A DNA stretch of 64,000 nt from Thunnus maccoyii (GCF_910596095.1 NC_056544.1:9161155-9225154), one strand, 5' to 3'. Counted from the stretch's first letter, positions 1-12,518 are shown. Made by a program: numbers and translations. Notes: generated by a model from the letters alone, not told the origin.

Positions 1-278
1 TTCACCTTGACTCGCATCATGTCTGCTTAAAACCAGCTAAAAGAGAGGTGGGATAAAAAAAGAGGATTTTTGGAATTTAAAATCCTTGGATATGACAACA
101 ATATTGGCCAATTTCATACAACAAATCTACCTTTTCACTTTTGCAAGTGTCTTGTTGAAAAGATGTACTTTAAACTCTTTAAATTCAAGACAAAACACAC
201 TTTTTTCCAACAGCTAGTAATTAAAACAATGTAATCAGGAACACACGAAAGTGCAGTGAAGGTGCAGCTCTCATGTGC

Positions 279-323
<45 letters not shown>

Positions 324-1536
324 AAAAAAGAGGTGGGGTCAGATGGTCAGAGGAGCGGTGTTAGTAGGGTATAAGGAAGTGGAACAAGGTTCCGAAGATG
401 CGAGGGATATCAAGAGTCCAACATGATCGGTAAAAACAGCTAAACATATATATTGATCATTCATTTTAAAAGATGAAGAACATTAGCTGTAAAAATGCAC
501 GATTTCAGCGATATATCTCTTGGATGGACCGGACTCCTTCTTCTTTGTCAGACTGCTATCCTAACAAAATGACCTCATGTAACCTAAAATAATGTTAATA
601 CTATATTACAGTTCTGGCAATGTATTAATAGCAAAATTCTCTGTGTTTATTCAAGAATATGCAAGGGCTTATAAAGTCCAGATCCACATCAGTAGAGATA
701 ATCTAACACTAAAACTATCTGAGTAGGCTGAAAGTAAATCTGACAGACAAAAATGGCTCTGGTTCTGCTCCGTCTCCAAAATGTCACACAGTCACACTGA
801 GTGGAAACAGGAAGAAAGACGCAAGTTGGCTCTCCTAACCCAGACCCCTGCTATCTGTAACTCAAATAAATTATCATGATAAGGAGCATTTATTCATGCA
901 GCGGTCAGAGAAGACATTTCTCAAGCACAGTAAATCCCAGAGGAAAAAAAAATACTTGGCACTGTGCTCGGCTCAGTTTGTACTTCACAACGTTTCAACA
1001 ATAGGAACATTTTATGATGAAATATGAAATGTCCGAATGGTGAATTTCCTCATCTGAACATTTCATCATAAAGAAAAGTAGCACTGCAGCAGCATGTACA
1101 TGTACAGTGTATACAGCATCTATTATATATGTGTTCATCCTGGAAGAAGGATCCCTTCTCTTTTCCTGGTCTTTGTCACAATTATTTCTAGATAAAGCCT
1201 GATCTTTATTATGACATGCAGGAACTGGAACCTCTCAGTATCACCAGACTTGTCATATGTTATTGTCAGAGTCTCTCTCCTGTGTATTTACATACAAATG
1301 AATCTCTTTGATGAATTACTCTTCTGGACTCTAAATCACCTTGAAGCAGGAACAGTTTTAGCAACTTGAAATAAACCACAGCTAAATAAGGACATGTGTG
1401 AATAAATACATAGCTCTTTAAAATGCAAAAAATGACAGATGGAGACAAATAGTGAAGAAACAGCTATTCTTTTACTATCTTTTACTCTGGCAGTTTCTAT
1501 CTCTTCCTCACACATGTATAGAAAACCCAACCTTAC
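1..1536. other. pde4b intron, no gene seen
   Basis: Sequence downstream of the PDE4B3-like first exon. The common PDE4 exon (CFDVENG...) is not found here, so it lies left of the window. Apart from the poly-A tract and a 13-bp inverted repeat at 1011-1072, I see nothing. Confidence 0.6.
282..321. repeat. poly-A tract (40 nt)
   Basis: Forty uninterrupted A residues, followed by AGGAAAAAAG. It could be a retroposon tail, but no SINE body is recognised before it. Confidence 0.8.
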
Positions 1537-1763
1537 CAGGTGTTGGCTACAGTGAAGCGCCTGTATCGACGGTGATGCTTGGTCACCACCTGCTTGCGAA
1601 AGCATCTTGGTGAGCTGCGTGGTGAGAGTTGTGGGCCAGCAACAACGCTGCATGAGTCTGCCCCGTCTAACCCGAGCCTCTTGCTCTCTCCGCTGGCTTC
1701 CATTAGTGTCTCTGCTTTAAAACCAAGTCCGGCGCAGGAAGAGTGACGGCACTTTCCTGGCAT
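1537..1763 (-). CDS. pde4b: pde4b alternative first coding exon, PDE4B3-like N-terminus
   Basis: This is an alternative first exon giving the isoform-specific N-terminus of a long-form cAMP phosphodiesterase 4B. Read on the minus strand from 1763 it encodes about 75 residues ending in LSPRSSPRCFRK and then RRFTVANT. From memory, human PDE4B3 has SPRSSP, CFFRK and RRRFTVAHT in the same order just before its common CFDVENG block. The exon ends ACC TG at 1537, followed by the donor GTAAGG, in phase 2. The split codon TG+N would restore the Cys that opens the common exon, which lies left of the window. Two starts are possible. The ATG at 1763 directly follows an in-frame TAA and has A at -3; a second ATG at 1703 (MEASGESK) has G at +4. 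I chose 1763. The catalytic domain is not in the window. PDE4B3-type assignment is firm; the exact start is not. Confidence 0.82.
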
Positions 1764-2392
1764 TTAAAAGCTACGACCTTCCCAAAAAAACTGTTGAAAT
1801 CACACTGTTTGGAAAGCCATCAGGACACTTTTCTCACTGGTCTTATGTTAATAAAGTCTTGCTATAGTGTAAGCCCCAAAGGTTCACATTTAAGACAAGA
1901 TCTCTCCTTCCTGGAGGTCCCATTCATGATACTGCATTAGGAAAATATTTAAAGATTACGCCCAGAATAATACGACTCTCGGAGTTGGTGGAGATCTTTT
2001 TTCAGTCAAGGCCCTCTCCAATATTTATAATGCAAATGCAAATCCAAAAAAGCATCATCAACAAGCTGATTGGCTAATCAGTGACAGCTGAAAAAATACC
2101 ACACCAAGAGCTGCGGTGCGTCGACAGTGTCATGCAATAAACAGAGCAAAAGTATCACGGCTCCTGACCTTTATTCCAGATAAACGCAGGCCATGCTTTT
2201 AAAAAGCAGTACAGCAGAATGTGAGCACTATAGAGATAAAAGCAACAGATGACAGAGTCAATTGACAAATACATCTCTGAAGAGAGCCCATGTAGTTTAG
2301 TAGGGTGAGTCATAGTAGTTCAAAGAGAAAGGATACATGTGGCAAATTACCACTCAATAAGGTAAAGTAGTAGCCATCATGAAAACTCCCTC

Positions 2393-2412
2393 CTATATAT
2401 ATATATATATAT
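2393..2412. repeat. (TA)n microsatellite
   Basis: About nine to ten TA units in the pde4b intron between the two alternative N-terminal exons. Confidence 0.8.
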
Positions 2413-2954
2413 CCCCTAAATGAATGCTACCAGGGAGCAGCAGCCTTCTTTTTTTTATTCTACATCAGAAGCAGACACATCAGTAACAGTGTTCTCAGTA
2501 CAAAATAACTTGGCAGCAGTTTAACCATCTGACACCTTAAAAATATAATAAATGTGTTGCTCTCCAGGACATAGGGCCACTGTTGTTACTGCAAGCAGTA
2601 ACACAAACTAACGAGGTGTTGAAAACACTGTGGTCAACTGAAATAAAAATATAAATATCACTTACAACTTTGCTGCTAATTTGGGAGTCTAACGTCAAAA
2701 CTACACGAGAGAAAACACCAACCTCACACTGTTACCAACTTGTTTCAAAAGGTGCAGCTCTGACTAAAATACAATTCAAACTAAATAAAAAAATCAACAT
2801 AGTTCTCCATCCATCCACCCAAAGAACAGGAATTGGAGAGTGGCGTAATCCTCCTCAGACAACACAACACGCACTACAATCACAGTGGTAGCATGACCTC
2901 TACGCTAAAACTGCACTGAGACGTTGTATCTGTGGTTATGTTCAGCGGTCTCAC

Positions 2955-3202
2955 CTGTTAGGGTCAGCCTGTGTGATGTCAATGCGGGGCAGGGTAGCAA
3001 TAGGCAGGCTCGTCGGTCTGGTCCGGGTCACTGCATCTTCTTCAGGTGTGAGCGCACTTCCCCTGTCCCTCTCCTTCTCCGCCTGTCGCCATGACAATGG
3101 TGGCAGCTGCAGGTTGCCAGAAAACCGCCTGTGCACTTTACACACTTCTATTCCGAGGGTGTTGCCTGAGGGAAACTGTCCCACAGGAGGCTCCTTATTC
3201 TC
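2955..3202 (-). CDS. pde4b: pde4b second coding exon of the PDE4B1-like long form
   Basis: This 248-nt internal exon encodes the N-terminal region of PDE4B1 ahead of the upstream conserved regions. Key stretches are GNTLGIEVCKVHRRF, SGNLQLPPLSWRQ and RPTSLPIATLPRIDI, which line up with human PDE4B1 NTLGIDL, SGNLQLPPLSQRQ and RPTTLPLTTLPSIAI as I remember them. The acceptor is a strong pyrimidine tract ending CATTAG before GAGAAT (phase 0, matching the donor of the 7946-8112 exon). The donor is AACAG followed by GTGAGA (phase 2, the same phase as the PDE4B3-like exon, so both join the same downstream exon). Two AGs further in (before TTTCCC and before GCAACA) are weaker alternative acceptors; the second would break frame with the upstream exon. 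The first 12 residues (ENKEPPVGQFPS) replace the human NVKDYFECSLSKS part and look unrelated to it. Confidence 0.88.
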
Positions 3203-4210
3203 CTAATGAAGGAGAAAAAGAATATGACAGTAAATTACTGGTTTCTATATTAAATAAATAGATTTTTAAAAAAACATAAAATGTGGGTGAAATGTTAATA
3301 TCAGGTCAACATCTTGAAATATAAAAGGTGAATTAAATGTTATTGAGTAAAAAACGTAATGACAGCAGCACAAAAATAACAAGATTGAACAGAAATTAAG
3401 ATTCTTATAAAAGAAATTACAGTTTTACAACATAGAATATACTCAACGGATCCAGAGCCATAAAAAGAAAAGTAAAATAATAAGAAAGAAACCAATTTAA
3501 GACACATAAACATGACTGTTCCGGAGGGAAAATCTGTCTGCCGTGCACATATCCTGATTTAACAAAATACCGTTCACTAGAGAGGCTCTTCATTACACAG
3601 ACAAAAATTAGTTTGATCAAAGCTCATTTCAGGGCCTCGACACCTGATATGACAATTTACATTTTTATGAAGCCGTGCTGAATATAAATTGTGAGTTTAA
3701 TGTGTGTGACGGTTCCGGCGAGGAGCCCAGGGTGCTTCACTGTAATGACTGGTTGTAAACAAGCCAGGGCACTGAGGAAACAGAAGCGGGCTGCCAGAGC
3801 TCATTCTGCATACATCACCCTCCACTTTATGTTCACTGCGTGAAAGTGTAAATGAAACACACCGACAGCTCCAAATGAACAAGGGAGATACGGTGGCACG
3901 ACGATGCCGAGGGGGAAACAGAGGATCGAAGGATTCCTGGAAAGTGGCTGTGACAAACAAGAAATGATTTGTTTGGCTTGTGTATGCGTGTGCGTGTGTG
4001 TGTGTAGAGCAACAGACTAGACTGAGAATGTGTGTGAGAAAGAAAGCGAGTGAGAGTGTGGGAGAAGAGTGAAGCCACAATTTGACCTCAGTGACATCAG
4101 GGCTGACAGCTCAACATAATTTGACAAAACCAAGCCTGCACATTATCAACTTCTAATTCTCTGTAAATGATCAGACTTCATGCAGTTACCATTTGTTATA
4201 GTAGTAATAA

Positions 4211-4495
4211 CTAGTGTTGCAACTAACAGTTATTTTAAATATCTATTAAGCTGCAGATTCTTTAGTTGATTTGATTAATTGATTTATCTTTTTTCCTTCC
4301 ACAAAAATTTTAAAGGTTGCTTGCTTTGTTCTAATAAACCAGCAAATGTGCCCATTTAAGAAGCTGGAACCAGAACATTAGGCACTTTTGCTTAAGAAAC
4401 ATACCTAATTCAGTATACTTACAATGAATTAATTATCAAAATAGTTGCCAATTAATTTGCTGACAATCAACTAATCAATTGTTTTAACTCTAGTA
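4211..4495. repeat. hAT-like MITE, degraded copy 1
   Basis: Begins TGTTGCAACTAAC and ends with AATCAATTGTTTTAACTCTA. It shares the internal pattern GCAGATT...GATTAATTGATT and AGCTGGAACCAGA...GGCA(C)TTTTGCTTAA with the copies at 13165, 14339, 20258, 21790, 22131 and 28900. This is a very common teleost non-autonomous DNA element. Confidence 0.65.
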
Positions 4496-7400
4496 AGTAC
4501 TACGTAAAAAGTTACAGTAAAATGTATCATTGTACATGATTCAATTAAAACTTTTAACTGGTAAAAATTAAATGAATTAATTAGTAAAAAGTCAATGAAC
4601 CACTATGAAAACACATCTATCTTTTCCAGGAATCCAAAAGACTAACTGAGTTATATCTTTCAACAGGCTGGCAACACTGTCATCTGCTCCCAATTTAATT
4701 TCTTTTTTATTACATTAAAAGCAATCAACATTTTATATTAACAACTTATCACATGGCTACTCAAAGGAGTTGCTCAAAGTGACAAACCCACAGAGAGTTA
4801 TAACCAGACTTTGCAGTTCCTCTCAGCTTTACAGACCTTTATAGCATCTTTCAGCTCATCATTGTGGTTTTACAGTCCAACACTCATTCTCTCTGCTCTC
4901 ATAGTATCATTGTCGGCCGAAGCAGGCAGCTGCTTTCAGAGAAAAAAAGCTCCAAACACACTACCTGCTTAGCACCAAACGACAAACCAGCAGAAGACAG
5001 ACAAAGTTAGCAACTAGTTGGTGAACATCTTGGAGCATTTAACAGCTTAAGAGACAGATATTTCCCTCAGGAGTTAGAGGAGACCAAAACAGAGCTAAAA
5101 GGAGCGAAAATGTTATTACATTCATCTGGTGGCCAGACACACGACTTCAAATTAATGCTAATATTACTCCGTATCTGCTGAATGTGTAAATAGACCATTT
5201 GCTAACAGGTTTTCCATATCAATTTAAAAGGTGATAATATGTTGGTGTTGTAGTGTAGTCTCCACTGCCCCCATGTGGACAAAAATCAGCTATTGAAGGT
5301 TTTAGAAAAGTGGATTTCAAGCCCAAAATTTGTTCTTGGTCAGATACAGAAGAATCCTCTCTGAATTTTTAACAGGAGCAAATGACAGTGTTGAAAGTCC
5401 TTTGGTAGATGGAAAAATGGAAGGAAAAATGACTGGTAAAAGCAAAATTAGTGGGTGAGTGTAGACAGAGCAGACAGGGTGGTGTCAGAGTGAAAGAGAA
5501 AGAGGACAATCATCCCACCGCCATTTCTATGTGAAAGTGACTGACAGTAATGGTAGAGACACCAATTGGGAAGCAAAGAAGAAGTATGAATTAGAAGAGT
5601 AATAGAAGCATTAGACCAGGAAAGATAGAGTTTCTGAGTGAGAGGGGAAGGCAGACAGTCCGGAAGAAAGAGTTAGAAAAACCACAGACAGAGGCTGCCA
5701 TCCTTTCTGATTGTCAGTAAACACAGATCTGCTGACTCCCCCGCTCCTTCTAGGAAATGCAATTTGTCTGAGTTATTGTGCCCGTCTTTAAGACACATTC
5801 TTTCCGTCCCGGGAAAAGAGTGAAAATTAAATCTAGCAAAATGCAACTCTGTCCCAAGGACTCTGATCCAGTACTCTTTCCACTTACATAAGCCCTCCTG
5901 TCAAACACGCTATAACCAGAGATCTAAACAGTCTCTTGCCAGTATGTCTCAGTGCCACTGCTGTTTCACTGCCAAATTATCTATAAATTGTGTGCTGATT
6001 GCATCTCTGACATCTGAACATATGATTCTAGTTCTTTGTTGATCCCTTGTCCATGGTCCAAATGGCATTTGGAAGAGGAAACACTGCTGATTAACTTTGA
6101 GTGTATGCCTGTATATACACCCCAACTAGAATAAGGATGATGATAATTTTAGAATTCAAAACATTAATATATTTAGAAACCTTTATTTATCTCATGAGCC
6201 GGAACATGGTCGTGAAAGGACAGGAACTGGAGATGAGAGGTAAAACAGTCTGTCTCAAATGGAAGTAGTGTAGGTCCAGTGTCAAACAGAGGTGGAGTGG
6301 GTGTTTTCTAGATGAAGATGAAAGGGCTTCCTTGGCTGCAGAGCCTAAACAACTCCAGTGTTCTCTGGGATACTTCCAAAAAGCCTTTTTGAAGGAGGTG
6401 ATATAAATGAGTAAGCTTTAGGAATGAAGCTCTAGAAGCATGGTTCGATGTGGTGTCTGAATAATTGAGTCTAGCAGTCAAAAAGAAAAAGAAAAAAAAA
6501 AAGCTTTAATTATTAATAAGCTATAGAATCTGAATGAAAGGTGGGAGACACACAAGGGTGTTGAGTGATGTAGCATAACAGATGTCTGTATAGAACCACT
6601 TTGATCTTTTCTGTGAAATGAAGAAATATGATGGAAGCTTCAAATTGAGCTTCTATAACATAATTTGTAATAATTTGTTTCTATCTTTTAAATGTCACTG
6701 AGTGCCTTAATCTTAATATGATGAAGTTGATGAATTGTGTAAACACTATGCAGATCAATGGAAATAAATCCAACTTTATCCCTGACAAAAGTCTGATGCT
6801 GTAAGTTAATTTTTCATGAATATATAAAAATGCTTAAAGCTAACCAATCTAATATATATAACACTGACATTTAAAACTACCCTGACAACCAACTACAGGA
6901 AGCAGTAAGAACTATTATATTACAATGCACTGAAATACTGAAACCTCTGAAATGTTAATGAAGCCTTCACATTCTTGGAATAAGCATTTTAGGCGTTGTT
7001 AATGAGACTTTTCATTCCTTAATGAGTTGCCCAGCCTTTGAAAAATATTTCCACCATCAACAAAATCACTGCTGGCATGAAATTAAGTCACCATTGATCA
7101 CTCCTGATATCATTAACCATTATACTGAATTAACTTGTGCATTTCCTCTATAAAAACTGAGAAATTAACATTATCAAAACGTGTTACGACAAACAAGTTT
7201 AAAATATTTTCCGCATTATCATATATTTCCAGTGACTAGCCAGTTATAAACTCTAGTGTTCTGATGGAGGCCAGTCACAGCAGGAAAACTTTGTCGTTCC
7301 AGGATGTAGCTAGGCCTCCGAGCTCCTGTTGGACAATGTCAAAGAAAATGATCTGCCCAGTCATAAACACTGATGGCGTAGAGGAAAAACAGATGGGCCT

Positions 7401-7565
7401 CTCTGTCAGACCTCTGTCCTTCCTCTTATCCATGTTTCCATTCAGTCGATGCCCAAAATGTGTCCTGGTGCAAGCTCTCTTTTAAACACCTTTCATGATC
7501 TTCCTGTTCTGCCTCCTTTCTTCTAAACTACGCATCACTCCTCAACTCTCTATCATCTTCCTAAC

Positions 7566-7619
7566 TCTCTCTCTCTCTCTCTCTCACACGCACACACACA
7601 AACACACGCACACAAACAC
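7566..7619. repeat. (CT)n followed by (CA)n microsatellite
   Basis: CT repeat at 7566-7584 passes directly into an imperfect CA repeat to 7619. Confidence 0.8.
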
Positions 7620-7945
7620 CATCTCCCTCTCTGCGGTGTGTCCTGCCGGATAGCGGTCTGTTGTGTACAGTACAGTCATCTGTTTATGAGTCACCGACCA
7701 CCGCACAGACATAATGCACCTCATTGCTTCGGTTTAGAGCTCACTGTATCTTTGTTCGGGAAGAGACAGAAGGAAGGCAAACGCTAAAAAATTTACAGTA
7801 ACTGAGCAAACTGGAGAATGAGGCTGTAAACTTTGGAGGCAAGATGCATAATTTCAGATAAAAAGAAATCATGAGTGGCCGTGTAATGAAAGCACGGATG
7901 GATTTGTGGTTGCACAGATGGATGATTGGAGAAATCAATACTTAC

Positions 7946-8112
7946 ATCGCCCGGTGTATCCCCCTGTGCACTCCTGCTTTTCTTCATCATGAGGGATGTT
8001 TAGCCAGACTCTCTCTCTCTCTCCCTCTCTCTCCCTCACAGTCTCTGATGCTCTCTCCAAAAAACGCAGCTCTCTCCTGCTTCTCCTGCTCTGGGCAGCC
8101 TCACCAGTACGC
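7946..8112 (-). CDS. pde4b: pde4b start-codon exon of the PDE4B1-like long form
   Basis: The exon contains 122 nt of 5' UTR and then the start codon at 7990. It encodes MMKKSRSAQGDTPGD before a consensus donor GAT|GTAAGT at 7946 (phase 0). MKKSRS is the N-terminus of human PDE4B1 as I remember it. The acceptor is unusually good on the minus strand: a C/T-rich tract of about 30 nt ending CCCATGTGCAG before GCGTAC. So this is an internal exon, and the transcript must begin further upstream, most simply at the CpG island near 23.76 kb. A second ATG follows at once (7987) and is the one matching the human start. The 5' UTR part is rich in GAGA on the mRNA strand. It joins in frame to the exon at 2955-3202 across a 4.7-kb intron. 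Confidence 0.85.
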
Positions 8113-8559
8113 CTGCACATGGGAAGCAGAGAGGAGGAGGGGAGGGTGATGATAAAGTAACCAGTTCCAAAAGTTATTTTGCCCTTACAGTTAATATCAT
8201 GTCTGCAGTTGTTGTCAGACTTGGGTGATTGTTCTGACTACGCAATGCAGTTCTCAGTGCAGTAATTTAACGAGTCTTCACTCTGTTGCATTACGCAATG
8301 CATTACACAACTTTGACAAAAAAGCAGACATTACATTGACTGTGAGGGATTACGTAGCTCAGCAGATGCAAGTTTGCGCAAGTTGATTTTCATAAATGAA
8401 TGGAAACAAGGGAGGAAAAAAATAGCGAAGGTCTGAATGGCTTAGCAAGCAGTACTGTATGGCTTGGAAATAGATTACTTATTCAGTATTAGTTCCAATG
8501 TGATATGTGTGAGTTTTGGTACCGATAATGAACACAATACTTTCTTGAAGCCTTACTTT

Positions 8560-9255
8560 TATCATCTTTTGCTCAGACTGAAATGTCTCAACAATTATTG
8601 AATGGAGTGCCATGAACCCAAAATCTAGACTTTTGGAGATCCCCCTGGCTTTACCTCTAGCATCACCATGAGGTTGACATTTTTAATGATTTTTAATTAA
8701 ATGCCTTTACTCAACTTTTGGTGGATTGCCATGAAATTAGGTATTGAAATATGTGAAAAAATCCTTCCAGTGATGTCACTTAAGTCAGTGTCAGTTCAGT
8801 ATGAAGATTGAAAATTAAAAAATATCTGGGAATGTGGAGTTTTCAAAAGGAAGAAATGGAATAAAAAATACATTATCGCTAGTTCTGCTGCATCAATTTT
8901 GATACTTGAGTCCTAGTGCCCAGCATGAGTCCTAGGCGTGCAATGCTAAATTGGTGGAGTACTCTTAACCTTTTTTTAGCACCATCATCAGGTCAAAATC
9001 TTAATTAGTGTAATACTTTGACCAAATGTTTGACCAAATACCTGCAACACTAATGACATTACAATTAGCCTCAGCTGTACTTGTGGTTAGTACTCATCAG
9101 CAAATGTTAGCATGCTAGCACGCTAAACTAAGATGGTGAACATGGTACACGCTAAAAATCATCATGTTAGCATTGTCATTGAGAGCATATTAGCATTTAG
9201 CTCAAAGCACCTCTGTGCTTAATAAGTGCGGGCTCACAGAGCCGCTAGCTAGTCT
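8560..9255 (-). repeat. TTAGCATGCTAAC-type interspersed repeat, copy 1
   Basis: Contains the recognisable core AAATGTTAGCATGCTAGCACGCTAAACTAAGATGGTGAAC in inverse orientation, with CACCATGAGGTTGACATTT towards the left. It matches the copies at 10625-11085, 54868-55990 and 57945-58450. I class it as a non-autonomous DNA element of perciform type; the family name is not known to me. Confidence 0.6.
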
Positions 9256-9859
9256 GGTTTCTACAAAACTCTTTCTTCAAAATACACCAAACAATGTTAA
9301 ATGTTGTCTAAACACAAGTAGCTGCTATACAAGAACTTTTCCTAAATTACAAAGTAAACCTGGAAACATTTTGATTTAAATCTGGAACTCTGATGTTAAA
9401 TACATTTAATGTTAAATATATGTGATTTGAAGTATGTCAGCTGAAACAAGATTGTTTATGTCATGTGCTTATGTAAAAAAATATATTGTTATAGGATTCT
9501 TTAAACTCCCAAATATGTGTATCCGCCTCAAAAATCCAGTATTAGTCAGGCTACAGCCAAAACATGAAAAAACAAAAACAATGCTCCTTTAACCATAGAA
9601 TGAGTTACTGCATGAGATACAGAGATTACGCTGTGATAAGAAAGTTATTGTTTGTGGTGTGATAAACTGCACGTTGTATTTGCCTACAGGTCTTTCACAG
9701 TGGTGCAGTCCTGTCTGTCAGCGTGCTTTGCAGTGACTAAACTCATCAATTATAGACTGACCACAGCTGGAAAACCACCAACAGGCAGACATGAGTGACT
9801 AATCTATGTGACAGACATGAATCGATATTTTCCATGTCACTATTGATTCACCCATTCCA

Positions 9860-9911
9860 CCCCCCCCCCCCCCCCCCGCTCCCGCTCCTGCTCCCCCTCC
9901 CCCTCCCCCTT
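9860..9911. repeat. poly-C tract and C-rich run (G-quadruplex-prone on minus strand)
   Basis: Eighteen C residues (9860-9877) followed by GCTCCCGCTCCTGCTCCCCCTCCCCCTCCCCCTT. The minus strand therefore has several runs of five G separated by single A residues plus an 18-G run. Confidence 0.85.
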
Positions 9912-10624
9912 CCATCCACATTAGCCCCTGCTTGACAGGCACCGTGTAAGTCAGTGTAGGACTGCTGGTGAGGGAGGCATGTTGTTGGTGCTTTCCAGCT
10001 GCTGCCAAGTCAAGTAGCATGAAAATAGAATTTCTATATATGTGGCCTCGTTCTACCCTCAGTTATTATAAAAAATGACATGATATGTGAAATGGCAGCA
10101 TATCAAAGATTCAGTATGTTTTGAGCATCTGTAAGAAAACTCCTCGGCTGCTGGTTCAAATCTCAGCAGGAGGGAGAGGTTATAAATAATGTGTGAGGTT
10201 GCATAGATGTGTCCATTGTAGGTTTCACAAGAACACCGTTTAAATTTTTTATATGTCATGATACAGAGGTTTCAGGTGGATGGTATTGTGGCCACAACCA
10301 GGAAAAGTAAACTACTGTGAATGGAAAATTGAATATAGAATCAGTCAACTATTTCAAAAGTTATGTAAATTAATGTGTGTAACATTTTTCAGAAACTGGA
10401 ATTTTCTGCTCCTTTAATTAAAAACAGTGTTAAGCTGTGCTTTTCTGAAACCACTAGACTGTGGACTGGCAAATGTGAGAAAATCTGATGAGTATCAGTC
10501 AGATTATGTGCCCTAATACTTACTTGTTCTAAACTATTCAAATTTTCAGCATGTATGTTAATTTAATCAAATTATCCGCCATCATAAGAATCCCCCTAAA
10601 TAGTGATGTTTAAACTAAACTAAG

Positions 10625-11085
10625 CTACGCTTGCTGTTCTGTGAGGTTACTGTGGGGGCACTTAGTGCTATATGCTAAATGCTAATCTCAGCATGCTAAC
10701 ATGCTCACAGTGACAGTGCCAACATGCTGATGTTTAACAGACAATGTTTATCATGTTCACCATCTTAGTTTAGCATGTTAGCATTTGCTAATTAGCATTA
10801 AACACAAAATACAAATGAGGCTGATGAGAATAAATTTGGTCATAAACCAAATAAAAAATTTGGAAAAGTATAGTTGTTGAGGTCACTAAAAATCACAAAT
10901 GTCAACCTCAAGGTTGACATTTCTGGCGCTCAAGGTCAAAGTCAGCGGGATCACCAAAGTCAGAAGGCATCATCCTGTGAGGACCATGAATGTCTGTAGA
11001 AAATAACACAGCAATCCATCTTATAATTGTTCAGATATTTCAGTCTGGACCAATGAGCCATTCTGCTACCATGGCTACAAATGTT
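10625..11085 (+). repeat. TTAGCATGCTAAC-type interspersed repeat, copy 2
   Basis: Direct-orientation copy with GCATGCTAACATGCTCACAGTGACAGTGCCAACATGCTGATG, then TTCACCATCTTAGTTTAGCATGTTAGCATTTGCTAATTAGCA, and ending in TTTCAGTCTGGACCAATGAGCC...ACCATGGCTA. It is in inverse orientation to copy 1, 1.4 kb away. Confidence 0.6.
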
Positions 11086-11929
11086 GAGGTTAAGTTTTTA
11101 CACTGGTCAAGACAAAATAATGATAGCTTGCTCAGTTTAAGCTTAATAAAACAGAAAACCATTTAGCCATCAAAACCAAGGCTCCTCTTCTGCCAAATAA
11201 ATGCTTCAAACAGCACCATTTTCCTAAGAAAATGTTTTTCCTGCCATCAAAAAAGTCTATCATTCCAAGGGCCATGTCGTTAACATATTATTAGCAGTAC
11301 TGATCAGCTCTTACACTCCAAAAATCCTTTGAGGGAAACTTTTTCAAGTACCAATCTGTCACGTTCTCCTTAAAAGGTTTTTCTCAAGTTCTGTGTACAA
11401 CAGATCAAGTTGTTACAAATTATTATTGGACGAATGAACACTAGAGCCAAGAAATATTTTACGAAACAAGCACAGAGGACAGTAAAAGGTTATGTCAAAT
11501 CATGTCATGCAAGTCAAGCAATAATAGGTGTGATCCTACAATTGTGTCAAAGCTTTAAAACTATTACTTACCAAAGGAAAGTGTGTCTTTATGCCATCTG
11601 AGACACAAACATTCACTTTCTGTGCACATCATTCCCAAAAGGCTCAACAAACTGTAACTGTGTTGCTGTGTTATATATTGCAACAAGCAATTAGGAGAGT
11701 TGTCAGCCTCTAAAAGACCACTTATTGTGAATTCAGGTGGCATACACTATTTGTTTGTTTCTGTACTTCAAAATTTAGTTTTTGAAAGGTGTAGTATCTC
11801 TTATGAGCTGACAAGTGTGAGGAAAATATCACAGTTGCAGGCAACAAAACACAGTTCAGCACTCTGCTCCAAAATCTTGATGATTTAGTGTTGGTTATAA
11901 AAAGACCTGGTACCCCTACTCACAAAGTC

Positions 11930-12505
11930 ATCAATAGGCACTTGCAGACCAAACTGTTTTGGGGACTCCCTGTGAGGAAGTACCCACTGGAGAGCTCCCC
12001 CGAGAAATACCGTACATACCTTCAAAGGACTTTTTTTCTGTTTGCATTTGCAACGCTGATAAGAACGCTGAAGTGACGTAAGCCAGCTGGAAATTGGAAT
12101 AGCAACGTCACTTCTGTGCAAGATACAACAACAAGATCGAGGACTCCATGATCGGAGCTGTGTGTTTGTTGTGCATTTCATTATAATAACGGAGTTGGAA
12201 AGGAGACGTGCAAATTTAGACTATGCGGTTGTATTACACAGGTTTTTAAAAAATGGCGGTTGCTGGTGCTGCATTGGCTCATGTGTCTGACCAATCACTG
12301 TACACATAAGTCACTCAAGGTTCCTCTTGTGCTGGGAGAGTACCTACCCCGAAGTAGGAGCTAAAAAAGTCCCTCAAAACGGTGCACTATGAACTATGAT
12401 TGTTCCCAGTACCTGCAGTGTGGACACAATAAAAAGGGGGTAGTTCCTCCAACAGTTCTTAGAACTATGAAAAAGTTCCTCTGGTCTGAAAGTGCCTAAT
12501 GAAAT
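11930..12505. repeat. interspersed MITE-like repeat with AGTTCCT ends
   Basis: Contains GGGGGTAGTTCCTCCAACAGTTCTTAGAACTATGAAAAAGTTCCTCTGG and GGGAGAGTACCTACCCCGAAGTAGGAGC, a pattern I recognise from dispersed fish repeats. Exact limits are uncertain. Confidence 0.4.
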
Positions 12506-12518
12506 CTAGAGTACCTAT

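Larger units (their letters stand above)
3203..7945. other. pde4b intron between its first two coding exons
   Basis: 4.7 kb without a recognisable exon. I looked for a separate exon encoding the human NVKDYFECSLSKSY segment and found none. It contains one degraded hAT-like MITE (4211-4495) and CT and CA microsatellites near 7566-7619. Confidence 0.6.

Noticed and set aside
3697-4080. 127-codon minus-strand open frame
   Set aside because: Low-complexity Ser/Thr/His content caused by a GT/GA-rich stretch at 3980-4070, inside the pde4b intron.
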